Positions 18,596 to 27,428 of a DNA stretch of 64,000 nt are shown one piece after another (position 1 is the stretch's first letter; every line of letters starts with the position of its first letter). This DNA is from CAVXXB01 sp963765585 (GTDB lineage Bacteria; Calditrichota; Calditrichia; JAJRVZ01). Both the position numbers and the translations under genes were made by a program. Where the stretch lies: assembly GCA_963765585.1 (NCBI GenBank), contig CAVXXB010000008.1, forward strand, positions 806,001 to 870,000, in the 5' to 3' direction. The notes beneath the pieces are model-generated. The model was given only the letters and a program-made list of their open reading frames with translations. It made no database searches and had not been told where the DNA came from.

Positions 18596-21500
18596 TTATG
18601 CAACCGCTCCCACCGTTTCGACGTCCACTTTCCCTTCTGTTTGATTCGCAGTCACTTTGGGAAATAAAATTGTGAATTCTGTATACACACCGGGTTTGTA
18701 ATCTATTTCGATCTGGCCATAGAGACGATCAACCTTATCCTTTACAATGTCAAGGCCTACGCCGCGGCCGGCAATCAGATTTGCACGATCGAGAGTAGAA
18801 ATTCCTGTTGTAAAAATCGTATTAATAACGTCTCTATCGTTCCAATTACTTATTTCGCTCTCAGGCCAGCGTCCTGATTTAAGCGCTTTTTCCCGGAGTA
18901 TATCTATCTGTAAACCACGTCCGTCATCCCTGAAACTGAAGCCGATGTTTTGCTCAGTAATTATATTTATAATTTTTATTTCGCCGGTTTCAGATTTATT
19001 AAGCAAAGCCCTCTCTTCGGCTGATTCAATCCCATGATATATGGCATTTCTGATCATTTGAATAAGAATTTCACGTACAGTCAGTTTATATTCATATGGG
19101 ATCAGACCCGCATCAAATTCACTATGATCCAGAAATACCTTTTTATCAAGATCTGTCGATATATTATCCACCAGATTTTGAATTGACTTAATAAACACTT
19201 CGCTTTCATATGATCGTTTTGGCCTGAAGTGTGAGTGAATTTTGCTAATTCTCTCAATTAAGTTATGCAACTCGCCTACCGTCATACTGATATCACTTAA
19301 TTGTAATACCAGCGGCACAAAATCTGACCCCCCCACATTTTCTTTCTGGCGTAGTTCAGAAAGTTTTTCCTCAAAGACATGCGCCTTCTCCACAAAAAAC
19401 TTTAGATCCAGAACACTGGCATTACCTTTTATTAAATGCATTGACCGGTATACTTTCTCAAGAATCGGTGAAAAATTATTCCCGTGATCACTTTCACGCA
19501 TAATAGAGTCAATGTATTTCAATTCAGCATTTACACCATCTATAAATTCTTTTAAAAGTTGAGGTTCCACATGTAAAATGCTTAGTAACCAGTCCATTTG
19601 ACGTTTGGACTGAGAACGGGATTCTTCAAGCTTTTGAGCGAGCATTACCTGATCCGTAACATCACCTACCGTCACAATTAAATCAGAAATCCTATTTTTC
19701 ACCAAAATGCGGCGGAAATTAAATGAAAGATGTTTTGTTTCCTGAGTATCTGGAAAGATAACTTCAATCTGTGAGATGGGATTTAGCGATGCCAAACTTT
19801 CTTCATCTACACTGTTTTCAAACATCAATTCCAAATATTCGCCTGTGCTGAGAAGTACTTGTTCGGTAATTTTACCACGAAGGATATCAATAATTGATAA
19901 ACCGGCAAGTTCATTCTGGCCCAAAATATGTTCCAGCGCCTGAGAATATTGTGACCCAATGATTAAATTTGAATTTATCAGGAAAAGACCTTCTTCAACA
20001 TTTTGTAATATACTGTCTGTTTCTCTCTTTGCTTTTCTCAAGCTATTTCGAGAACTACGCATTTCCTTTTCTGCCTGTTTCCGCTCTATGAGTTCATCTT
20101 GTGCAGTGGCAAAAAGACGTGCATTTTCCAGTGCAGTGGCAATTTGAGCGGATAATGTCCAGGAAAGCGCCACATCCGAATCGGTAAATGCATTTACACG
20201 ATCACTTTGCAAATCCAAAACACCAATCACCTTTTTCCCACTAACAATGGGAACACTCAATTCGGATTTGGTTACTTCTTCTGCTTTGCGAACATAATTC
20301 GGATCTTTTGTAACATCACTGCTCACCTGAATCGCACGCGATTTAGCAGCCATGCCAATCATACCTTCGCCTAATTTTATAGAGAGATCATCCGGAAATA
20401 CATTTTTATAACCACCGGCTATGGATCTTAAAGTAAGTTTTTTGCCATTATTATCAAGCATCATTAACATCACGCCATAATAATCAAATGTCTCTGTGAT
20501 GGAGTGGACAATTTCTGACAGCAATTCTTCAATATTCAGCGCGCTATTTATTCTCTGACCGACTTCATAAACGAGTGCTGATTGCGCAGCTCGTAATGCA
20601 ACCTCTTTTTCAGCCTTCCGTATTTCTTCAAGATCTTTTTGAGTCTGCTCGTAAAGTCTGGCATTTTTTATTGCTATCGATATTTGAGACGAAAGTGTTT
20701 TTGCTGCCGATACATCTAATTGATTAAAAGCCTCTACTCTGTCGCTCTGCATATCGAGGACACCAATCAGCTCATCATCATTTATTATGGGTACACTCAA
20801 CTCTGACCTGGTGATCTCGCCCGCTTTTTTCACATAATTTTTAGCCTTGGTAACGTCTCCACTGACCTGAATTTTCCTGGATTTTGCCGCTGTTCCAATC
20901 ATCCCTTCACCTACTTTAATAGTAAGATTGGATGGAAAGATATCAGCATATGCTCCGGAAATAGAGTTGAGAATTAACTTATTTTTTTTCTTATTCAACA
21001 GCAGAAGCATAACGCCCTTATAGTCAAAAGACTCACGCACAGAATCCACAATTTCAAATAAGACCGAATTAACGTCCAGGGCACTATTTATCCGTTCAGC
21101 CACCTTTAACGTCAACGCTGCCTGCCTGGCCCTCTGATTGGCATCCCTTTCAGCCTGAAGACGATCGGAAATATTACGGACGACGCTGATTGTGGCCTTA
21201 CGACCATTGAACTCAATGTCATCATAATGAATTTCAACATCAAATTGTTTTCCCGACTTGGACATATGTGTATAAATATTTGAATTTTTGGGATTATTTA
21301 TATCAATTTTCTTTTCAACTTTTTTTCTCTCTGACTGCGGATGTAAATCCAGGGGGGTCATATTTACGAGATCTTTTTTTGAATACCCATAAATTCTTTT
21401 TACTACCGATCCATTACAATCCAAAAATTTGTGAGTTTCTTTATCAAATATAAATATTGGATCTGAGATAGTATTGAATACTTTATGATATTGTCTTTCC

Positions 21501-22411
21501 TTTTGATTAAGTGCGGATTGAATTTTTTCCTGATTTGCCCGCATTGCATCCAGATCATTTTGATATACGGCATCCAGATATAAGGCAGCGGCACCCATTA
21601 CACCCAGATTTTCCTGTGTAGCAATATCAATTACAATATTTTCAATCGTTTTCTTAAAATGAAATGACTGCAATTGTAAATCCATTGCATCCTTAAAATA
21701 TTCAAATGCAGTTGTGGCGGATCCACCGAGTACAATAATTTCGGGGTCATATGTGTAGACTATACTCTTGATTCCGGTTCCCAGCAAATATCCATATTTT
21801 TCAAAAATCCGTTTTGCCTGAGTGTCACCTTGTTTTGCCAGTTTGAGTACTTCCGTGAATGAAATATCATGGTGCTCTTTAAAATATTTGGTACTGCAAT
21901 GGGACTCATAGTCAGAATCTCTGAAAGGCAGTTTACCAAATTCACCTACACCACAATTCGGACCTGAAAACAACTTATTTTCTACAATAACACCGGCTCC
22001 CATTCCCTCGCCGATGATCAATCCAATCATATTTTTATAATCTTTTCCCTTACCAAAATACTTAACTCCGGTTGCGAAACAATTGGCATCATTGTTTACA
22101 TAGACCGGCATGTTATACTTTTTTTGCAGAAAATCTTTAAGATGCACTTCCTTCCATGAAGGAATGCGGGAAACTTCATATACAATTCCGTTTTCTACAT
22201 CGACAATGCTCGGAACACCGACCCCAATTCCAACCACATCTTTATCAATTAATGTATTAATGGCGGATGTAATATCTTCAAGTATCACCTGTTGCGATTG
22301 ATTAGTATCTATATGGAGAGAAATCTCCCGTTCGACCTGTTCATTTTTTATTCGGCCAATACGAACTTCAGGTGCACTGATATCAACGCCAATTATCGAT
22401 CCTTTAATCAT
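18596..22411 (-). CDS. ROK-PAS-GAF-GAF-PAS-HPt-CheA-like fusion kinase
   Basis: This 1271-residue cytoplasmic protein combines: a ROK sugar-kinase-fold domain (about 1-282; GEGMGAG at 134, catalytic-type Asp108 in NNDAN); a PAS domain (305-420); two GAF domains (435-590 and 615-765, both with VGEGMIG/LGEGMIG); a coiled coil and PAS-like domain (795-925); an HPt bundle with phospho-acceptor His992 in MHLIKGNAS; and a CheA-type ATPase (N1122 in IRNAIYHGIE, DDGRG at 1162, GRGVGL at 1215). The ROK ATP motif is D-I-S-A-P instead of D-x-G-G-T, and its zinc Cys cluster and sugar-contact His (Lys160) are lost. The domain is therefore more likely a sugar sensor than a kinase. CheW-binding P5 and P2 domains are absent. 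Confidence 0.85.
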   Translation of the reverse strand: MIKGSIIGVDISAPEVRIGRIKNEQVEREISLHIDTNQSQQVILEDITSAINTLIDKDVVGIGVGVPSIVDVENGIVYEVSRIPSWKEVHLKDFLQKKYNMPVYVNNDANCFATGVKYFGKGKDYKNMIGLIIGEGMGAGVIVENKLFSGPNCGVGEFGKLPFRDSDYESHCSTKYFKEHHDISFTEVLKLAKQGDTQAKRIFEKYGYLLGTGIKSIVYTYDPEIIVLGGSATTAFEYFKDAMDLQLQSFHFKKTIENIVIDIATQENLGVMGAAALYLDAVYQNDLDAMRANQEKIQSALNQKERQYHKVFNTISDPIFIFDKETHKFLDCNGSVVKRIYGYSKKDLVNMTPLDLHPQSERKKVEKKIDINNPKNSNIYTHMSKSGKQFDVEIHYDDIEFNGRKATISVVRNISDRLQAERDANQRARQAALTLKVAERINSALDVNSVLFEIVDSVRESFDYKGVMLLLLNKKKNKLILNSISGAYADIFPSNLTIKVGEGMIGTAAKSRKIQVSGDVTKAKNYVKKAGEITRSELSVPIINDDELIGVLDMQSDRVEAFNQLDVSAAKTLSSQISIAIKNARLYEQTQKDLEEIRKAEKEVALRAAQSALVYEVGQRINSALNIEELLSEIVHSITETFDYYGVMLMMLDNNGKKLTLRSIAGGYKNVFPDDLSIKLGEGMIGMAAKSRAIQVSSDVTKDPNYVRKAEEVTKSELSVPIVSGKKVIGVLDLQSDRVNAFTDSDVALSWTLSAQIATALENARLFATAQDELIERKQAEKEMRSSRNSLRKAKRETDSILQNVEEGLFLINSNLIIGSQYSQALEHILGQNELAGLSIIDILRGKITEQVLLSTGEYLELMFENSVDEESLASLNPISQIEVIFPDTQETKHLSFNFRRILVKNRISDLIVTVGDVTDQVMLAQKLEESRSQSKRQMDWLLSILHVEPQLLKEFIDGVNAELKYIDSIMRESDHGNNFSPILEKVYRSMHLIKGNASVLDLKFFVEKAHVFEEKLSELRQKENVGGSDFVPLVLQLSDISMTVGELHNLIERISKIHSHFRPKRSYESEVFIKSIQNLVDNISTDLDKKVFLDHSEFDAGLIPYEYKLTVREILIQMIRNAIYHGIESAEERALLNKSETGEIKIINIITEQNIGFSFRDDGRGLQIDILREKALKSGRWPESEISNWNDRDVINTIFTTGISTLDRANLIAGRGVGLDIVKDKVDRLYGQIEIDYKPGVYTEFTILFPKVTANQTEGKVDVETVGAVA

Positions 22412-22470
22412 CCTTGTCCCCTAACCCAAACATCCATATTTCTTTTCCCATCGCCGTTTCATTGGATAGA

Positions 22471-25400
22471 TTATTTCTCCACAGGTATTTCGACTGTAAA
22501 TTCACAATATTTGCCGGATTCCGATTTCACTTTGATCAGACCATTTATTTTCTCAAGTGATTTTTTCAGTGAATTTAAACCCAGATTTTCATTGGACATT
22601 TCTTTTTTCCCATCCGCATAGTCAATTTGTGCGTTAAACAGGAGTTCAGCTAAACTGGAATCAGAATCGTCATGTGCCTCATCAGGTCCTGATTGGTGTA
22701 TATTCTTTCCATTTTTTTCTTTCAGAATCCCGCGACCGTCATCCCGAAATATGAGTGTAAAATGCGAGTTTTCACGCCGCGTTTTGATTTCCAACACGCC
22801 TTTTTCCGGCTTCTTCATTTTCTTTCGTTCATCAGCCGGTTCGATTCCGTGGAAAACTGCATTTCTGATAAACTCTACCATAACGTCTCTTACTAATACT
22901 CGGTGCACATATGGTATATCTTCACCATTAAAATCATTATAATTTAATTCGACTTCTTTTTCTGCGTCTTTGGCCAGATTCGAAATTAGATTTTGCAGTG
23001 AATTGATCAGCATTTGATTTTCATACTTACGTTTTGGTCTGAAAAATGTCCTGATCTGACTAATGCGGTCAATCAGACTATTAATATCTTCCAGGGTACG
23101 CTTCATCTCTCCCAGTTTTATTATTAGGGGTATAAAATCTGTACTCCTAAGATCTTTTTTCTTCTTAAGATCTATGACCCGCTCTTCAAATTCACTTGTA
23201 CTGTTCATGAAATATTTAAGATCAAGCATACTTGCATTGCTATTTATTGACACCAGTGCACGTTTAACTCTGTCCAGCACACTTTGATATTTCGATTCAT
23301 GCACATCGCGAAGAATTGTTTCCACAAAATCCATCTCTTTGGAGGTACTTTCAATAAAATCCTGGAGTAAAGGCGCATCAATATGCAGGATGCTGACCAG
23401 CCATTCCATTTGCTTCTTTGTTCGCGCTTCGGATTCTTCAAGATCACTGGCAAGTTTTATTTGATTTGTAACATCTCGGACGGTCATGATCAGATGCCGG
23501 ATTCGATTCGATTCAATAACCCTCTGGATTTTAAATTCTAAAAAATTGGTTTCTTCAGAGACAGATCCACTCTGCTTTTTATAATATTCAATGCGGCTCA
23601 ATGGATTCAAATCGTTTAACGTAGATTCATCCACATTTTTATCAAACATCATTTCCAGATATTCTTTGGTACTTGTAAAAACCGCAGGTGCAACCCGTGT
23701 CTCCATTAATTCGATAATGTTTTTTCCACCCAGATCTTTCTCCATCAAAATTCCTTCTAATGCCGCAGAATACTGTGATTCAATTGTAAAATCGGCATTT
23801 AACAGGAAAATACCATCTGCAATATTTTTCAGGATATTATCCGTCTGTCGTTTTGATTGAATCAGTTCTACATTGCGTTCCTGAATTTCCTGGGTTCGTT
23901 GCTTTATCTCCTTTTGTAATCTTCGCTTTTGGCGCTCTACCTTTGTCATCCGGGCATGGTAAATACCATAGACCAAACCAACGATAATAAGTCCTGCCAG
24001 AATGCGAAACCACAAAGTTGCCCAAAACGGAGGCACAATTACAATATTGAGGGCGACTCCTTCCTCGTTCCAGACACCATCACTATTACTACCTTTCACC
24101 TTAAAGACATATTCACCACCGTCAATATTGGTATAATTGGCAAATCTGCGTGCACCGGCCTGATTCCAGTCCTGATCAAATCCCTCCAGGATATAGGCAT
24201 ATTGATTCTTTTCAGGATTTGTAAAATCAAGCGCGGCAAACTCAAAAGCGAAGAAATTCTGTTTGTAGGATAATTCAATGTCGCTTACCTGAGAAATATC
24301 CTGCCCCAGGTTAACTTCATTATCAAATACTTTAAATGACGTCACCACCACCGGTGGAATGAATGTATTCTCTGAAATCTCATCGGGTGTAAAACTGTTA
24401 AATCCATTGATACCGCCAAAGAACATTTCACCTACAGCGTTTTTATAAAATGCGCCGCCATTAAATTCATTGCTCTGCAAACCATCATTAATATCAAAAT
24501 TCTTAAATTCACCGGTTTCTTTATTGAGACAAGACAGACCCCGGTTTGTACTCAACCATAAGTTTCCATTGTCATCTTCCAGGATACCATATATGGCATT
24601 ATTCGCAAGTCCATCTTCTTCTGTATAATGAGAAAATGTATTGGTCTTAATATCAAGGCGGTTTAATCCGCCGCCATATGTACCAATCCACATTACATTT
24701 TGTGCATCGCAGTGGAGCGTCAGAACCCGATCATGACTCAGCGAGTTCGTATCAATTGGATCACTAAGATAGTGGACAAATTCACCCGATTTACGATCGA
24801 ATTTATTCAATCCGCCATATGTTCCAACCCATAGTATTCCCGATGTGTCTTCAGTCAGACACCGGATCCTGTCGTCACTGACAGTCTTAGGGTCCTGAAG
24901 ATTATTTTTATAATGAGTGAATGATCTGGTTTTTTTGTCATATTTATCCAAACCGGACCAGGTACCGATCCACAATGTACCTTCTGCATCTTCAAAAATA
25001 GAGCGTATTGTATTACTGCTGATGCTCTTCCTATCATCTGGATCATGCATGAACCGTTCAAATTTACCGGTTTTGCGAGTATATTTGTTTAAGCCACCGC
25101 TATTGGTACCAAACCACATAGTACCTTTTCTATCTTTAAATACAACACGCACGATATCATCACTAATACTGGCATCATTCCGGATATCATTTCTAAAAAT
25201 GTCAATCGTTTGATTTTTGCGATCAATACTGGCAGCACCTTTATTCGTACCAATCCATAATAGATTATTATTATCTTCATGCAGAGCCCAGACGGTGTTA
25301 TCATGCAGACTGTTTGGATCTCCGGACATTTGGCGATAATGATTAAATTTCCTTTTTCGCCAATTATATTGATTCAATCCACCACCATAGGTGCCAACCC

Positions 25401-26433
25401 AGATTGTACCGGAGTTTTCAGCATATATACAACGCACCAGGTCGTTACTGAGACTTGCCGGGTTTGATGCTTCATTTCGCAATACCCGGAATTTATTAGT
25501 TTTTGCATGATATAAATTCAGCCCGCCATCGGTTGCTATCCATAGTACATCATTTTGATCTTCATAAATGTCATAGATGACCTTGTCTGAGATATGATAT
25601 GGTTTTTCGGGATCCGGCAGATACCGGTTAAACGATTTTTTGATGGGTGAGAAACTATTCAGACCATTATCTGTGCCAATCCAAATCATACCGGACCGGC
25701 TTTCATATATGGTTAAGATTTGATTACTACTGACAGAGTTGCGGTTTCCGGGATTGTGTTGATAAAACCTGGTATCCCCGTTTGCAGTCAATAAGATCAG
25801 GCCATATCCATTTGTACCTATCCACAGATTATTTTTACTATCCTCATAGATTGATGAAATACGGGTGCTTCCGGAATGCTCAATTTGTGAACCAAGATCG
25901 ACGACCTGGAAATTATCATTTTTGTCATTATATTTATTAAGCCCGCCGCCATCCGTGCCAATCCAGATCACCCCCTTGGAATCACAGAACAGCGAAAGAA
26001 TACGGTTGTTACTAAGCGAATTAGCCAGTGAATCGATATGATGATATTGTTTAAATATTCCGGTACTTTTTTCATATTTATTAAGCCCGCCACCTGCGGT
26101 TCCGATCCATATATCTCCGGTTTGATCTACACACAACGAGCTTATCCAGTCATCAGAAATGGATGAGGAATCATTTGCATCGTGTTTAAAAACTTTAAAA
26201 TCATACCCATTAAATTGATTTAACCCATCCTGCGTCGCAAACCACAAAAAGCCCTGTTTATCCTGAACAATTGCCTGGACCGAGCTCTGGGACAGGCCTT
26301 GCTCAATACTTATTCGCTCAAAATCGATATTATATACTTGTGAAATTAAGTTTTTAGCCGGATAAAATATAGCAATTAATATGAGAAGCAGGAACATCCT
26401 TTGGTAAATGACCATCCGCATACTATTTATCAT
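22471..26433 (-). CDS. Beta-propeller / Y_Y_Y sensor fused to PAS-HPt-ATPase-like module
   Basis: A 1320-residue membrane protein. It has a signal peptide, then about fourteen two-component-regulator propeller repeats (W-I-G-T-x-G-G-L type) to about residue 730. A Y_Y_Y domain follows, then one membrane helix (about 805-828), a coiled coil, a PAS-like domain (860-990), an HPt-like bundle and a GHKL ATPase-like region. The domain order is that of hybrid polysaccharide sensors, but the kinase part is the CheA-like module shared with its two neighbours. The HPt His is replaced (RALVSINSNAS). The ATPase keeps the N box (IRNAVFHGIE) and DDGRG, but the second glycine box is only NLGL. It lies 59 bases upstream of the ROK fusion gene. 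Confidence 0.85.
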   Translation of the reverse strand: MINSMRMVIYQRMFLLLILIAIFYPAKNLISQVYNIDFERISIEQGLSQSSVQAIVQDKQGFLWFATQDGLNQFNGYDFKVFKHDANDSSSISDDWISSLCVDQTGDIWIGTAGGGLNKYEKSTGIFKQYHHIDSLANSLSNNRILSLFCDSKGVIWIGTDGGGLNKYNDKNDNFQVVDLGSQIEHSGSTRISSIYEDSKNNLWIGTNGYGLILLTANGDTRFYQHNPGNRNSVSSNQILTIYESRSGMIWIGTDNGLNSFSPIKKSFNRYLPDPEKPYHISDKVIYDIYEDQNDVLWIATDGGLNLYHAKTNKFRVLRNEASNPASLSNDLVRCIYAENSGTIWVGTYGGGLNQYNWRKRKFNHYRQMSGDPNSLHDNTVWALHEDNNNLLWIGTNKGAASIDRKNQTIDIFRNDIRNDASISDDIVRVVFKDRKGTMWFGTNSGGLNKYTRKTGKFERFMHDPDDRKSISSNTIRSIFEDAEGTLWIGTWSGLDKYDKKTRSFTHYKNNLQDPKTVSDDRIRCLTEDTSGILWVGTYGGLNKFDRKSGEFVHYLSDPIDTNSLSHDRVLTLHCDAQNVMWIGTYGGGLNRLDIKTNTFSHYTEEDGLANNAIYGILEDDNGNLWLSTNRGLSCLNKETGEFKNFDINDGLQSNEFNGGAFYKNAVGEMFFGGINGFNSFTPDEISENTFIPPVVVTSFKVFDNEVNLGQDISQVSDIELSYKQNFFAFEFAALDFTNPEKNQYAYILEGFDQDWNQAGARRFANYTNIDGGEYVFKVKGSNSDGVWNEEGVALNIVIVPPFWATLWFRILAGLIIVGLVYGIYHARMTKVERQKRRLQKEIKQRTQEIQERNVELIQSKRQTDNILKNIADGIFLLNADFTIESQYSAALEGILMEKDLGGKNIIELMETRVAPAVFTSTKEYLEMMFDKNVDESTLNDLNPLSRIEYYKKQSGSVSEETNFLEFKIQRVIESNRIRHLIMTVRDVTNQIKLASDLEESEARTKKQMEWLVSILHIDAPLLQDFIESTSKEMDFVETILRDVHESKYQSVLDRVKRALVSINSNASMLDLKYFMNSTSEFEERVIDLKKKKDLRSTDFIPLIIKLGEMKRTLEDINSLIDRISQIRTFFRPKRKYENQMLINSLQNLISNLAKDAEKEVELNYNDFNGEDIPYVHRVLVRDVMVEFIRNAVFHGIEPADERKKMKKPEKGVLEIKTRRENSHFTLIFRDDGRGILKEKNGKNIHQSGPDEAHDDSDSSLAELLFNAQIDYADGKKEMSNENLGLNSLKKSLEKINGLIKVKSESGKYCEFTVEIPVEK

Positions 26434-26985
26434 TGTTGTCTTCCAATTATGTATTTAAAATCCATTTTATTAAATACTCGGCGAGGCGGCGGGATTCTTA
26501 ATCTTTAGATCATATAGTGACATAAAACTGGGCGGAAAAAATATATTGTTTTCAATCAGCGGAAATCTGCTTAATCAGCGAGATCAGCGGGCAATGTCAA
26601 ATTGTCAATAGAACACGGATACGATACGCGGATTAACGCGGATAAAGAACTTGACTATAATTAATTTTAGCGTATTTGTCATCCCGAATTTATTTCGGGA
26701 TCTGAAGGAATGATCAATAGACTTGTATTAACTATTATTGTTTTTAATCAGCGGGAATCTGCCTGATCAGCGAAATCAGCGGGCAATGTCAAATTTGTCA
26801 ATAGAACACGGATTACACAGATGACACGGATTTTCACGGATAAAGAACTTGACTATAATTAATTTTAGCGTATTTGTCATCCCGAATTTATTTCGGGATC
26901 TGAATGTATAGTCTTCAGATGCTGAAACAAGTTCAGCATGACGGTATTTATACAACAGGAAAGTTTGAATAAAATATCGAAGGTA
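26434..26985. repeat. Intergenic region with a tandem direct repeat of about 180 bp
   Basis: Two copies of a segment ('AATCAGCGGGAATCTGC', then 'GTCAATAGAACACGGAT', 'AAAGAACTTGACTATAATT' and 'GTCATCCCGAATTTATTTC') occur at about 26555-26705 and 26740-26905. Each ends with a small palindrome CCCGAAnnnnTTCGGG. No open frame with coding character is present. The region separates the second cheY from the propeller sensor. Confidence 0.75.
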
Positions 26986-27342
26986 TTACATCAGGCGGTC
27001 GAAGGCGTCTTTCAGTTTATTTGGACCAAAGGGCTTGGTCAGAAAACTCTTTGCCCCCTTCTTCAGGGCTTTCAGTCCGGTTGCTTTGTCTGACAATGCT
27101 GTAATTACTATTATTTTAACCGAATCATCTATCTTGATCATATTATCAAGCACATGAAATCCATCAAAACCGGGCATCGTAATATCCAGTGTAACGATAT
27201 CCGGTTTGTGTTCGGTAAACATTTTCAGGGCATCGGTTCCATTGCTGGCCGTACCAACAATATCAACATCATATTTTTCGAGAAAATTTACCAGCGCCTT
27301 TCGGATCACCGTCGAATCATCAACTATCAGTATTTTTTTCAT
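26986..27342 (-). CDS. CheY-like response regulator (second copy)
   Basis: A lone receiver domain of 118 residues beginning MKKILIVDDSTVIRK. The phospho-acceptor Asp lies in TLDITMPGFDG, the Thr in VITALS and the Lys in TKPFG. The start at 27342 is preferred because GGTGAG lies 4-5 bases before it and family members begin here; a longer frame adds 7 residues. It is a paralogue of the cheY at 18084 and is separated from the sensor operon by a repeat-filled gap, so it may have its own promoter. Confidence 0.93.
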   Translation of the reverse strand: MKKILIVDDSTVIRKALVNFLEKYDVDIVGTASNGTDALKMFTEHKPDIVTLDITMPGFDGFHVLDNMIKIDDSVKIIVITALSDKATGLKALKKGAKSFLTKPFGPNKLKDAFDRLM

Positions 27343-27428
27343 TGTTCTCACCAGGGGATTCACAATCAGAATTGAATTTCTAATTTACTGTAATCCGATT
27401 TTAAATTCAACTCGCGTTATAAAGTAGA

